Shown: positions 44,021-52,451 of the stretch, piece after piece
Layout of the letters: each line of letters begins with the position of its first letter
Position numbering within the stretch: position 1 is the first letter of the stretch
Source: DATMER01 sp034667225
GTDB lineage: Bacteria > Acidobacteriota > Thermoanaerobaculia > Multivoradales > UBA5704
NCBI GenBank assembly: GCA_034667225.1
Contig: JAXDKG010000067.1
Location: forward strand, 1-64,000
Reading direction: 5' to 3'
Length of the DNA stretch: 64,000 bases
The notes under the pieces: model-generated
What the model was told of the DNA's origin: nothing
Seen by the model: the letters and a program-made list of their open reading frames with translations, nothing else
Databases searched by the model: none
Made by a program: the position numbers and the translations under genes

Positions 44021-44545
44021 ATGGCCGATCCGTTTGTTGCTGAGATCCGCATTTTTCCCTTCAACTTCGCGCCCAAAGGATGGGCGTGGTGCGATGGTCA
44101 GCTGCTGCCGTTGTCACAGAATACGGCACTCTTCTCGTTATTGGGCACGACCTACGGAGGAGATGGGAAGAGCAACTTCGCGCTGCCTGATATTCAGGGA
44201 CGGGCACCGATGCATCCGGGGCAGGGGCCTGGACTCTCGCTACATGATCTCGGAGAGACGGGCGGCTCGGAGACCGTAACTCTTCTCGAGTCTGAGATCC
44301 CGGCTCATAGTCACGCGCTCATGTCGCTCGGCGCCCCTGGCAATCGAACGTCTCCGGTCGGCAATTCGATCGCGCGCCCCTCTGCTGGAAACGCCTTCGT
44401 CCCGCCAGCCGGCGCGTCGCTCGTACAGATGTCGGATCAGAACCTCCCCCCCGCCGGCGGCGACCAGCCGCACAACAATCTCCAGCCGTACCTGACCTTC
44501 TACTTCTGTATCGCCCTGCAGGGCGTGTTCCCTCCCCGCGGTTAA
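44021..44545 (+). CDS. tail-collar domain protein 3 (MdpB-like)
   Basis: 174 residues, 54 bp after copy 2, SD AGAGGAG. ADPFVAEIRIFPFNFAPKGW, LFSLLGTTYGGDGKSNF, ALPDIQGRAPMHPGQGPGL and LTFYFCIALQGVFP repeat the family pattern. A strong hairpin follows the stop, closing the trio. The Tat-exported protein gene comes next. Confidence 0.92.
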   Translation: MADPFVAEIRIFPFNFAPKGWAWCDGQLLPLSQNTALFSLLGTTYGGDGKSNFALPDIQGRAPMHPGQGPGLSLHDLGETGGSETVTLLESEIPAHSHALMSLGAPGNRTSPVGNSIARPSAGNAFVPPAGASLVQMSDQNLPPAGGDQPHNNLQPYLTFYFCIALQGVFPPRG

Positions 44546-44557
44546 GGGAGAACTTGG

Positions 44558-44588
44558 GGCGGCGGCTTCGCCGCCGCCGTTTGTTTGA
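44558..44588 (+). terminator. intrinsic terminator after the tail-collar trio
   Basis: GGCGGCGGC (44558-44566, from GGC) and GCCGCCGCC (44570-44578) form a 9-bp G+C stem around TTC, followed by GTTTGTTTGATTG. It is 12 bp after the stop of copy 3. The next gene has its own start and SD 30 bp further on. Confidence 0.8.
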
Positions 44589-44616
44589 TTGTTATAAATA
44601 TGTCGGGAGGCGTGCG

Positions 44617-45366
44617 ATGAACAGCTTCAGAGAAGGTGTTCGCAGGCGAGATTTTCTCGTCCTTGGTTCAGCCGGGCTTGCCGCTCTCTGCTTCGGAGGT
44701 GCCGCTGAGGCCCAGTCTCTCAACGCTGCTGCGGCGGTGCGCCCGATGCCGGTCGGGTTTGTCACAGGGAGCGAGGTGGCGTCCTCGCTCAGGAAGCTGC
44801 CGGCCCGCATCCGGCGGCCCCGGATGCCTGCGGAGGCAGATGCGGCCGTTTCGGAGTATGTCGTCGTTCCCGCGGAGTCCTTGCCTTTGGGCGATACCAA
44901 CCTCATCGGTGGACCTCTGCGCCTGACGATTCATGGCCTCTACCCGCCTGGTGGGATCTCTCCCAAACAGTGGGCCGAGCTTCCTCTGGCGATCGACCTC
45001 GACATCCTCTTCCCTTCACCAGATCCGGCGTTTCCGGAGCCGATCCGGTTCTTCGCGTGGAGCTTCCGGCGCCAGCCGGGATGGAATCCCAGTCCCCCAG
45101 TGAGCTTCGTGTTCCCGCTGGACTGGAACGCTCTGCCCGAGCTGTCCATGCGCGTCGTCGCGGCCGGGGGCGAAGTTCGGACCCTCCGGACGAAGTTCAC
45201 CTTCGATGACGAGACGGGGCAGCCCCGCCTGATGCGCGGCGCCTATGCGCTCGGAACCTCGCCGAATGCCTGGCGCAGAAAAGTGGCACTGCGCTCCCTG
45301 GGTGCTGACACGCCGGCCAGCTTCGTCTCGGTTCTGCTTTCCATGGAGTCCGAGCCCGCGGAGTGA
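44617..45366 (+). CDS. Tat-exported protein of unknown function
   Basis: 249 residues from the ATG at 44617 (SD GGGAGG). The N-terminus has a twin-arginine signal: RRRDFLVLGSAGLAALCFGG, cleaved near AEAQS. The mature part contains beta-rich segments (LRLTIHGLYPPGG, AIDLDILFPSPDPAFPEPIR, VSFVFPLDWNALPELSM). No cofactor motif is visible. The stop overlaps the GNAT start (GTGA), so the two are coupled. Its place next to the tail-collar trio and the DUF6916 gene suggests one surface-related locus. Confidence 0.85.
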   Translation: MNSFREGVRRRDFLVLGSAGLAALCFGGAAEAQSLNAAAAVRPMPVGFVTGSEVASSLRKLPARIRRPRMPAEADAAVSEYVVVPAESLPLGDTNLIGGPLRLTIHGLYPPGGISPKQWAELPLAIDLDILFPSPDPAFPEPIRFFAWSFRRQPGWNPSPPVSFVFPLDWNALPELSMRVVAAGGEVRTLRTKFTFDDETGQPRLMRGAYALGTSPNAWRRKVALRSLGADTPASFVSVLLSMESEPAE

Positions 45367-45839
45367 GCACGGTCACCCTGAGGCCCATCCGGGAGGAGGA
45401 TCTAGAGTTCCTCCTCCGCCTCTACGCCACCACCCGGGCGGATGAGATGGCCATGGTCACGGACTGGACCGACGAGCAGAAGGAGTGGTTCGTCCGGATG
45501 CAGTTCCAGGCCCAGCATGCCTGGTACCAGGAGCATTACGGCGACGCCCAGTTCGATCTCGTGCTGATGGATGGCGTTCCGGCCGGGCGGCTCTACGTCC
45601 ACCGGCGGGCGTCCGAGATCCGCCTCGTCGACATCTCGTTGATGCCGGAGCTTCGGGGCGGGGGGATCGGCTCCGCCCTGCTGCGCGAGCTGATGGCCGA
45701 GGCGGAGGCTGCCGGCAAGCCGCTCACGATCCACGTCGAGAAGTACAACCCCGCCATGCGCCTCTATCTGCGGCTCGGCTTCAAGCCGATCGAGGACCGC
45801 GGCCCCTACGACCTCATGGAGTGGAAGCCCGCCCCTTAG
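45363..45839 (+). CDS. GNAT-family N-acetyltransferase
   Basis: 158 residues starting at a GTG that overlaps the previous stop by 4 bp. IREEDLEFLLRLYATTRADE opens the fold. The acetyl-CoA loop is LMPELRGGGIGSALLRELMA (Q/RxxGxG/A pattern as RGGGIG). NPAMRLYLRLGFKPIED is the characteristic C-terminal motif. Substrate unknown. The 3' end is followed within about 25 bp by repeat array B. Confidence 0.92.
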   Translation: MSTVTLRPIREEDLEFLLRLYATTRADEMAMVTDWTDEQKEWFVRMQFQAQHAWYQEHYGDAQFDLVLMDGVPAGRLYVHRRASEIRLVDISLMPELRGGGIGSALLRELMAEAEAAGKPLTIHVEKYNPAMRLYLRLGFKPIEDRGPYDLMEWKPAP

Positions 45840-45861
45840 CGCTTCTCTCCCTCTCTCCGCA

Positions 45862-46240
45862 GGCCCGCGGAAGAAAACGGACTCCTCCAGCCGTTTTGGG
45901 CCGGTCCCAGGAATGCAGGAACCGTCCGAAAAAGCGCGGAACCGCCCAGAAAAGTTTTGGACCGACCCAGAGTTTTTCGAACGGCTCCGAAAAGTTTGGA
46001 CCCGCCCGAAGAAGCCCAGAGCCATCCAAAAAGTTTTGGCGCCGGTCTACAGCTTTTCGGACGGCTCCAAAACTTTCTGGACGGCCCGAAGAACGTTGGA
46101 GCCGTTCCAAAAAGTTTGGAGCGGATCCAAGATCCTGGGGACGGATCCGAGCATCCTGGGACGGTTCTGAAATTTTTCGGGCCGTCCAGAAAGTTTTGGA
46201 GCCGTCCGAGAAGAACGGGGGCGTGCCTGAAAGAATACGA
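45862..46240. repeat. array B: phased degenerate 20-bp repeats
   Basis: About 18-19 units exactly 20 bp apart. A CCG/CGG-type motif recurs at 45922, 45942, 45962, 45982, 46002 and so on every 20 bp to 46222, without a single slip. Unit form is (C/G)CG-N-(C/T)CC-(A/G)AAAA-GTTTTGGA, for example ccgcccagaaaagttttgga (45942) and ccatccaaaaagttttggcg (46022). No two are identical. 20 is not a multiple of three, so it is not coding. It lies between the 3' ends of two convergent genes (GNAT and DUF6916), so it is not a promoter. The units 46059-46084 and 46182-46207 are exact reverse complements. Confidence 0.9.
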
Positions 46241-46552
46241 TCAGTTGAACGCGGCTTCGTAGCGCATCCCTGATCGTTTTCCTCGCCGGTCGGGGCCGAT
46301 CGGGACCAGAAAGATCTCCATCCTCCCCAAGGCCGGATGCTCCAACGGATAGATGGCCTGGGGCAGAAGCGGGCTGGCGGGGCCCAGGAAGAGCAGGGAG
46401 AAGGGCTCTTTTCTTGCCATGAAGTCCGGGTTCTCTTCATAGCGTGAGATCTCGAACAGCTCCAGTTCCAAAGGCTCCTGTCCGTCGACCTGAAGACGGA
46501 AGCGGCTGCCGACGTGCTCCGTGAAGGAGCCAGGGGTGAAGGTCTCCAGCAT
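46241..46552 (-). CDS. DUF6916-like conserved protein
   Basis: 103 residues. MLETFTPGSFTEHVGSRFRL, PLELELFEISRYEE, EPFSLLFLGPASPLLPQAIY and LEHPALGRMEIFLVPIGPD are hallmark segments of a small family usually found next to tail-collar (MdpB-like) genes. An SD AGGAGG lies in front of the ATG at 46552. The family's function is unknown. Convergent with the GNAT gene across array B. Confidence 0.8.
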   Translation of the reverse strand: MLETFTPGSFTEHVGSRFRLQVDGQEPLELELFEISRYEENPDFMARKEPFSLLFLGPASPLLPQAIYPLEHPALGRMEIFLVPIGPDRRGKRSGMRYEAAFN

Positions 46553-46624
46553 CTCGATCCTCCTGAGAGCCCGACTCTATCAAACAGAGGGGCATGGAAA
46601 TTGCTATCTGCATCGATTCCAGGT

Positions 46625-47434
46625 ATGGCGATGGGAGACGCTCCGCGATTCAAGGCTTGCGCATTGGTGGACGCCCACGTCCACATCCATCCCTGTTTCC
46701 CGATGGAATCCTTCTTTGACGGAGCGCTGGAAAACTTCCGCAGGACTGCCGATGACCTGGGCCTTACCGCGACCGGATGCCTGCTTCTGGCCGAGATGGC
46801 GGGGAGGCATTGGTTCCGCGAGGCTCAGGGAACGGTGGGCGCGTGGACGCTGGCCTCTGGTGAGGAGGAGGATTCTCTCGTCGCGCGCCGGAGCACCGGG
46901 GAGAGCCTGATCATCGTGGCCGGCCGGCAGATGGTGGTCCACGAGCGGCTCGAGGTGCTGGCTCTCGGGAGGGATGCGGACATTCCCGACGGGCTTCCTC
47001 TGGACGAGGCGCTGCGCCGGGTCCGCGAGAGCGGCGCGTTGCCCGTCCTTCCCTGGGGATTCGGCAAGTGGTCAGGCCGGCGAGGCGCGCTCGTGGAGGC
47101 AACGCTCGCCCGGCCGGGGGGCGAGCTTTACCTGGGGGACAACTCCAACCGGCTCCAACTCGCCGGCGTGCCCCGGCTCCTGCGCGAGGCGGGGGAGCGC
47201 GGGATCCTCATGCTCCCGGGGACCGACCCGCTGCCGTTTCCGAATCATGCCGGCCGGGCCGGCTCGTTCGGGTTCGTGCTGGAGGGGGCTCTCGACCCGC
47301 TCCGGCCGGCCGAGGACCTGCTGCGGCGGGTCCGTGCCCTGCGCGAGCAACCGCGCACCTATGGGAGAGGGGAAACTCTTCCCAGATTCCTGCGGGACCA
47401 GGCCAGCCTGCAACTGCGGCAGGTGAGCGCATGA
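46625..47434 (+). CDS. PHP-like or amidohydrolase-type metal-dependent protein
   Basis: 269 residues from the ATG at 46625 (MAMGDAPRF). LVDAHVHIHPCF is a D-x-H-x-H metal site as in PHP and amidohydrolase folds. GVPRLLREAGERGILMLPGT and LPWGFGKWSGRRG are conserved-looking later segments, but I cannot pick a subfamily. No signal peptide. The stop overlaps the next gene (ATGA at 47431), making it the first of four tightly coupled genes. Confidence 0.75.
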   Translation: MAMGDAPRFKACALVDAHVHIHPCFPMESFFDGALENFRRTADDLGLTATGCLLLAEMAGRHWFREAQGTVGAWTLASGEEEDSLVARRSTGESLIIVAGRQMVVHERLEVLALGRDADIPDGLPLDEALRRVRESGALPVLPWGFGKWSGRRGALVEATLARPGGELYLGDNSNRLQLAGVPRLLREAGERGILMLPGTDPLPFPNHAGRAGSFGFVLEGALDPLRPAEDLLRRVRALREQPRTYGRGETLPRFLRDQASLQLRQVSA

Positions 47435-48903
47435 CGGTCTCTCTCACTCGCGATCCGCAGGGTGCGGCCGCGGCCTCTTACGATCTGCTCGTCGTCGGCG
47501 GCGGGTTCTACGGGACCATGCTGACCCTGGAGGCGGCGCGGCGGGGGCTCTCGGTGCTGCTCGTGGAGCGCGACGACTTCGGCGGCGCCACTTCGTGGAA
47601 TAGCCTGCGGATCGTTCACGGCGGTCTGCGCTATCTCCAGAGCCTGGACCTCTCCCGGTATCGCGAGTCGGTCGCGGAGCGCCGCTGGTTCTTGCAGCAG
47701 TTTCCGGACCTCGTCGAGCCGCTTCCCTGCCTGATGCCCCTGTATGACCCTCCGCGCGGCGGGTGGCTCCGGCGGCCGGCCGCGTTCCACTTGGCGCTCG
47801 CCCTCGATAAGGCGCTCTCGCGGCGCGACGAGGGGCGGGTCGTGGATGCCGCGGAAGCCGTCCGGCTCTTCCCGGGAGTAGACCAGGCAGGTCTCCTGGG
47901 AGGGGCGCTCTGGTATGACGCCGTCATGCCCGACTCCCATCGGGTCCTCATCGAGGCTCTCCGCTGGGCGAACCGGTGCGGAGCGCGGACTCTCAACTAC
48001 ACCGAGGCGGTCGACCTCCGCATGGCCGCGGGCCGGATTACCGGGCTCCGCGCCGTGGATCGGGAGACAGGAGAGAGTCTGGAGCTGCGCGGCCGTATCG
48101 TGGTGAACTGCGCCGGCCCCTGGAGCCGCGAGCTCGCGGGCCGGTTCGACCGCGACCTGCCGGAGCTGTTCCGCCCGCTGCTCGCGTTCAACGTCCTCCT
48201 GGACCGCGAACCGCCAGCTCCCATGGCCGTGGCGGTGGCCGGGCGTGGGAAGAAAGCCCAGACCTGGTTCCTGCTCCCCTGGAAGGGAAGGGTGCTGGCC
48301 GGCACATCCTACGCTGCGGTACCAGGCGGGGTGGGAGGCTCAGGCCCGGGAGCGCCGCCGGACGAGACCTCTGTCGAGGATTTCCTGACCGCTCTGAATG
48401 CCGCCATGCCCGGCTGGGACGTGCGCGCCTCCGACGTCCTGCGGGTCTGCCATGGCTGGCTGCCGGCGGAGACGGACGGGTCAACGGTGCCGGCCGGGCG
48501 ACCGGTCATTCATGACCATGGAAGCAAGGGGGGGCCGCAGGGACTCTTCAGCGTCTCGGGAGTGAAGCTGACCACGGCGCGGGCCGTCGCGGAGACGACG
48601 CTCGGGCGGGTCTTCGAGCATTTGCCGGCGCCGGGCTGGATCGGCCGCCCGGAGGCGGACCCGCCGCTCGCGCTCGACGACTTCCTGAACCTGGCAGCTC
48701 GCGACCGGGAGGCCGCCCGGGACCACCTGCGGGGAATCGTCGAGCGGCAGTCCGTGGTGCATCTCGAGGACCTGCTTCTCCGGCGCACCGACTGGGGCAT
48801 CTATCCCGAGGGGACCGTGGCGGCGCGGCTCTGCACTTCGCTGGGCTGGTCGGCGGGGCGCGTGCGGCCCGAGCTTCGTGCGGCGGGCAGGGGAAGTCGG
48901 TGA
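47431..48903 (+). CDS. FAD-dependent glycerol-3-phosphate dehydrogenase-like oxidoreductase
   Basis: 490 residues from the ATG at 47431. YDLLVVGGGFYGTMLTLEAA is the FAD Rossmann motif and VERDDFGGATSWNSLRIVHG is very GlpD-like; RYLQSLDLSRYRESVAERRW continues it. The C-terminal third is shorter than classical GlpD, and a LFSVSGVKLTTAR segment near 385 is present. It probably oxidises a 2-hydroxy or polyol-phosphate substrate; whether glycerol-3-phosphate is the true substrate is open. Overlaps both neighbours by 4 bp. Confidence 0.88.
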   Translation: MTVSLTRDPQGAAAASYDLLVVGGGFYGTMLTLEAARRGLSVLLVERDDFGGATSWNSLRIVHGGLRYLQSLDLSRYRESVAERRWFLQQFPDLVEPLPCLMPLYDPPRGGWLRRPAAFHLALALDKALSRRDEGRVVDAAEAVRLFPGVDQAGLLGGALWYDAVMPDSHRVLIEALRWANRCGARTLNYTEAVDLRMAAGRITGLRAVDRETGESLELRGRIVVNCAGPWSRELAGRFDRDLPELFRPLLAFNVLLDREPPAPMAVAVAGRGKKAQTWFLLPWKGRVLAGTSYAAVPGGVGGSGPGAPPDETSVEDFLTALNAAMPGWDVRASDVLRVCHGWLPAETDGSTVPAGRPVIHDHGSKGGPQGLFSVSGVKLTTARAVAETTLGRVFEHLPAPGWIGRPEADPPLALDDFLNLAARDREAARDHLRGIVERQSVVHLEDLLLRRTDWGIYPEGTVAARLCTSLGWSAGRVRPELRAAGRGSR

Positions 48904-49652
48904 CCACGGCTGACATGAGTGTTCCGGCCCAAGAGGCTCCGGATATCGAGACCTCCTCCGAGGAGTACGCGCGCCGCTTCAGCGGCGAGGTAGGCCGGTT
49001 TTTCCTCGATGTCCAGAATGCATCCGTGCTCGACCTCATGGCGCCCTGGCCCGGAGCGAAGGTGCTCGACGTGGGCGGCGGGCATGCCCAACTCGCGCCG
49101 GTCCTGGTCGAGAGCGGCTTCCGGGTAACGGTGGCGGGCAGCGAGGAGGGCTGCCGGGAGCGGCTGGACCGCTCCCTGCCGCCGGGATCGTTCGAATTCC
49201 GCGCCTGCGACCTGCTCGACTTGCCTTATCCGGATCGCGCTTTCGACGTCGTGGTCTCGCTGCGGCTGCTGGCCCATGTCGAGCGCTGGCATGAGCTGAT
49301 CGCCGAGCTCTGCCGGGTGGCATCCCGGGCGGTGATCCTGGACTACTCGGATACCCGCAGCTTCAACCAGCTCTACGGGCCGCTCTTCTCCTGGAAGAAG
49401 GCCGTCGAGGGGAACACGCGCACCTATCAGATCTTCAAGCCGGGCGAGGTCGCCGCCGAGGCGGCCCGGCACGGTTTCGGACGGCCGGACGAGCGCCGGC
49501 AGTTCTTCCTGCCGATGGTCGTGCACCGGGCGGCGAAGAGCGGCTGGTTCTCGCGCCGGAGCGAGCAGGTGAGCGCGGCGCTCGGCCTGACGCGGCGGCT
49601 GGGCTCGCCCGTCGTGCTCCGGGTACAGCGAGAGGAGAGAGAGACGAAATGA
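48900..49652 (+). CDS. class I SAM-dependent methyltransferase
   Basis: 250 residues starting at GTG 48900 in a GTGA overlap (ATG at 48915 possible). AKVLDVGGGHAQLAPVLVES is motif I, and DLLDLPYPDRAFDVVVSLRL is the Asp-containing motif II region. The fold is a Rossmann-type methyltransferase. Substrate unknown. It lies between the FAD enzyme and an SDR gene, so lipid or glycan tailoring is plausible. Confidence 0.9.
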   Translation: MTTADMSVPAQEAPDIETSSEEYARRFSGEVGRFFLDVQNASVLDLMAPWPGAKVLDVGGGHAQLAPVLVESGFRVTVAGSEEGCRERLDRSLPPGSFEFRACDLLDLPYPDRAFDVVVSLRLLAHVERWHELIAELCRVASRAVILDYSDTRSFNQLYGPLFSWKKAVEGNTRTYQIFKPGEVAAEAARHGFGRPDERRQFFLPMVVHRAAKSGWFSRRSEQVSAALGLTRRLGSPVVLRVQREERETK

Positions 49653-50632
49653 AGGTTCTGGTTACGGGGGGCACCGGGTTCACCGGCAAGGCCCTGGTTC
49701 GCCGCCTGATCGAGATGGGCCACCAGGTCGTGGCCCTGGACTATAAGGAAGGGCTGAAGACCCAGGAGATCCGCGAGTGGGGCGCCGAGGTCATCCTGGG
49801 CAGCGTCACCGATATGGACGTCGTCCGCCGGGCGGTCGAGGGGGTCGAGGTGGTTCACCACGTGGCCGCCGCGTTCCGCGAGATGGACGTACCCGAGCGC
49901 TACTACTATGAGGTCAACGTCGAGGGCACCCGCAACGTGCTCCAGGCGGCGCTCGATGCGGGTGTGCGCAAGGTCATCTACTGCAGCACCTGCGGCGTGC
50001 ATGGCAACGTCGACCATCCGCCGGCCGGCGAGGACGCTCCGATCCGGCCCGCGGATTACTACCAGCGCACCAAGTGGGAGGCCGAGCCCCTGGCCCGCGA
50101 GTTCTTCGAGCGCGGCCTCAGGACCACCATCCTCCGTCCCGCCGCCATCTATGGACCGGGCGACCCCGAGCGCTTCTACCTGATCTTCAAGCGCGTCGCC
50201 GGAGGCACCTTCCCGATGTTCGGCAACGGCAGGACCCTCTACCATCCCCTCTACATCGACAACCTCGTCGATGCCTTCATCCTGGCGACGGAGGACGGCA
50301 AGGGCGACGGCGAGGCCTACCTCATCGCCGACGAGCAGTACATCGAGATCGAAGACCTGGTGCGCCGCGTGGGAAAGGCGCTCGGGACCGACGTCAGGAT
50401 TCCGCACTACCCGGTGTGGCCGGTGGTCGTGGCCGGCCACATCGTCGAGAAGGCGTGCAAGCCGTTCGGCATCAATCCCCCTATCTTCCCTCGCCGGGTC
50501 GACTGGTATCGCCAGAACCGGGCGTTCCGGATCGACAAGGCCAGGAGAGATCTGGGTTATCAACCCCGCGTCGGCATCGACGAAGGGCTGCGCAGAACGG
50601 CGGAGTGGTACCGGCGGGAAGGGCTGTTGTAA
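49649..50632 (+). CDS. NAD(P)-dependent epimerase/dehydratase (extended SDR)
   Basis: 327 residues, ATGA overlap with the methyltransferase. VLVTGGTGFTGKALVRRLIE is the NAD-binding G-x-x-G-x-x-G start. The catalytic pair is YYQRTKWEAE (YxxxK). IYGPGDPERFYLIFKRV and YIDNLVDAFI are typical of extended SDRs acting on nucleotide sugars or steroids/hopanoid-like alcohols. Last gene of the four-gene operon; transcription stops before the DUF5060 gene. Confidence 0.93.
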   Translation: MKVLVTGGTGFTGKALVRRLIEMGHQVVALDYKEGLKTQEIREWGAEVILGSVTDMDVVRRAVEGVEVVHHVAAAFREMDVPERYYYEVNVEGTRNVLQAALDAGVRKVIYCSTCGVHGNVDHPPAGEDAPIRPADYYQRTKWEAEPLAREFFERGLRTTILRPAAIYGPGDPERFYLIFKRVAGGTFPMFGNGRTLYHPLYIDNLVDAFILATEDGKGDGEAYLIADEQYIEIEDLVRRVGKALGTDVRIPHYPVWPVVVAGHIVEKACKPFGINPPIFPRRVDWYRQNRAFRIDKARRDLGYQPRVGIDEGLRRTAEWYRREGLL

Positions 50633-50834
50633 AAACGTCCGGAATTCGCGTGGCCTCCCGCTGTTATCTGGCGAGAACGAGGAAATTGATGAATCCGTAT
50701 GGATTGTAGAAATTTCCTTGCACAGGCCGACTTTTGGATGTTACGGTGCGGCCGGCCTTAGATGTAAGCGGGTGTGCTTGCTTCGGGGTTTTCGTCAACC
50801 CGCGCGCCAGCGCTATCGTAGAGGATCACGACGC

Positions 50835-52337
50835 ATGGCCAAGAGAGTTCTTTCGACGGTCTTCCTGGTGGGGGTTCTCGCCCTCGCGAGCGCGGCCCAA
50901 GTCGCCGCCGTCCCCTGCTACGGCACCGCCGAGGTCGCTCTGACCTCCGCCGCTTCCTATAACGCGAGCTCCGGCTCTCCGAACCCCTTCGACTACAACT
51001 TCACCGCCGCGGTCACCGCGCCCTCGGGACGCAAGTACACGGTTCCGGGATTTTTTGACGGCAACGGCGCGGGCGGCGCCATCGGCAACGTCTGGAAGGT
51101 CCGCCTCTACACCGACGAGATCGGCACCTGGCGCTGGACGACCAGCAGCAACGTGCCTGGCCTGAACGGCCTCTCCGGCACGGTGGCGGTCTCCGGCAAG
51201 CTCACCGGCGTCTTCGGCCGGGGCCCCGTGGTGGAGAACCCCAACCGTCCGTACACGCTGATGTATCAGGAGGGCGTTCCCGTCTTCCTCGCGGGCAAGT
51301 TCCTCGATGCCGCCGCTTCCAGCCCGCTCAAGTACAGCCACACGATGTTCTCAGAGAAGCTGACGGACTCGAACCGCCAGGCGATGCTCTCCCGGCACCT
51401 TGGGATGAGCCTCAACAAGATCAACGTCTACTACGCCAACAAGGGGGATTACTCCAGCGTTTCCACCACCCCCTGGGTCGGCACGGCCACGTCCAACAAC
51501 AAGACCCGCTTCGACCTGGCCCGCTGGCGGATGTACGACCAGTGGGTGGTCAAGATGCGGGACGCGGGCGTGGTCTCCCACATGTGGTTCTTCGCTGACG
51601 ACTCCGGCTTCGGCGACCTGCCGGATGCGGACCGCCAGCGGCTGATCAAGTACGCGATGGCCCGGCAGTCGGCCTACGTGAACACGATGTTCGTGGTCGC
51701 GCTGGAGTGGCAGGAGGGCTGGTCGACCACCGAGGTGGCCAACCACACGAACTTCCTGCACACGAACAATCCCTGGGCTCGCCTCGCGACCGTGCACGGC
51801 ACGCAGGGGATGTTCTCCTTCCCGACCGCCTCCTGGGCTGACTACATGGACATCCAGGCGGGTAACTCCGTGAGCCACGGGACGGTCCACAAGAGCACGC
51901 TCGACCACCGGAAGCTGGCTGCCAAGCCGATCATCCAGGAGGAGCACGGGCTCGGCCAGGAGGACACCGTCCATCGCCAGCGCGCCTGGGCGGCGTTCAC
52001 CGGCGGCGCGGCCGGTGTGGGGACCGGCTCCTACCTGAAGCACCTGGTGGCGTTCACCAAGCAGGTTTCCAACTGGCACCTCATGGACCCGGCGGACTCG
52101 CTGGTCAGGTCCGGCGCCGCCTATGGGCTTGCCCTGACCGGTAGCGCTTACGTGTTCTACCTCTACAACGGCGGGACGGCCAGCATCGACCTGACCAAGG
52201 CCACCGGCACCCTGACGGTGCAGTGGTACGACCCGCGCACCGGCGTCTTCAAGGCGGCGCCCTCGGTGAGCGGCGGCGTGGCGCGCAACTTCACCGCGCC
52301 CGCCAGCGGTGACTGGGTGCTCTACATCCGCAAGTAA
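50835..52337 (+). CDS. secreted DUF5060/DUF4038-type glycoside hydrolase-like protein
   Basis: 500 residues from the ATG at 50835 (GAGG SD at 50820-50823; the longer frame upstream runs through the SDR gene and is not used). A signal peptide ends at AAQVAAVPC. The N-terminal beta domain has WKVRLYTDEIGTWRWTTSSN, a DUF5060 hallmark. The middle TIM-barrel-like part has NKINVYYANKGDYSS and FVVALEWQEGWSTTEVANHT, where a Glu near LEWQE could be catalytic. The end (TLTVQWYDPRTGVFKAAPSV) is a collagen-binding-like beta domain. Glycan hydrolysis is inferred from the family, not proven. Confidence 0.88.
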   Translation: MAKRVLSTVFLVGVLALASAAQVAAVPCYGTAEVALTSAASYNASSGSPNPFDYNFTAAVTAPSGRKYTVPGFFDGNGAGGAIGNVWKVRLYTDEIGTWRWTTSSNVPGLNGLSGTVAVSGKLTGVFGRGPVVENPNRPYTLMYQEGVPVFLAGKFLDAAASSPLKYSHTMFSEKLTDSNRQAMLSRHLGMSLNKINVYYANKGDYSSVSTTPWVGTATSNNKTRFDLARWRMYDQWVVKMRDAGVVSHMWFFADDSGFGDLPDADRQRLIKYAMARQSAYVNTMFVVALEWQEGWSTTEVANHTNFLHTNNPWARLATVHGTQGMFSFPTASWADYMDIQAGNSVSHGTVHKSTLDHRKLAAKPIIQEEHGLGQEDTVHRQRAWAAFTGGAAGVGTGSYLKHLVAFTKQVSNWHLMDPADSLVRSGAAYGLALTGSAYVFYLYNGGTASIDLTKATGTLTVQWYDPRTGVFKAAPSVSGGVARNFTAPASGDWVLYIRK

Positions 52338-52360
52338 AACCTCGTCTCTTCTCTCTTCGA

Positions 52361-52397
52361 ACGGCCGCCGGAAGCTCCGGCGGCCGTTTCGGTTTTT
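52361..52397 (+). terminator. intrinsic terminator after DUF5060 gene
   Basis: ACGGCCGCCGG (52361-52371) pairs with CCGGCGGCCGT (52377-52387) in an 11-bp stem with a 5-nt loop AAGCT, followed by TTCGGTTTTT. Strong G+C stem and U-run make this a textbook terminator, 23 bp after the stop. Confidence 0.9.
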
Positions 52398-52451
52398 CGC
52401 AAGGCATGAATCTTGCCTGTACCATCCTCAGAGTTGTTGGAGGGAAGAAGC

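Noticed and set aside
42946..44545. Prophage or tailocin tail module
   Set aside because: Only collar-type proteins are present. No baseplate, sheath, tube, tape measure, capsid or lysis genes, and MdpB-like sets are often chromosomal.
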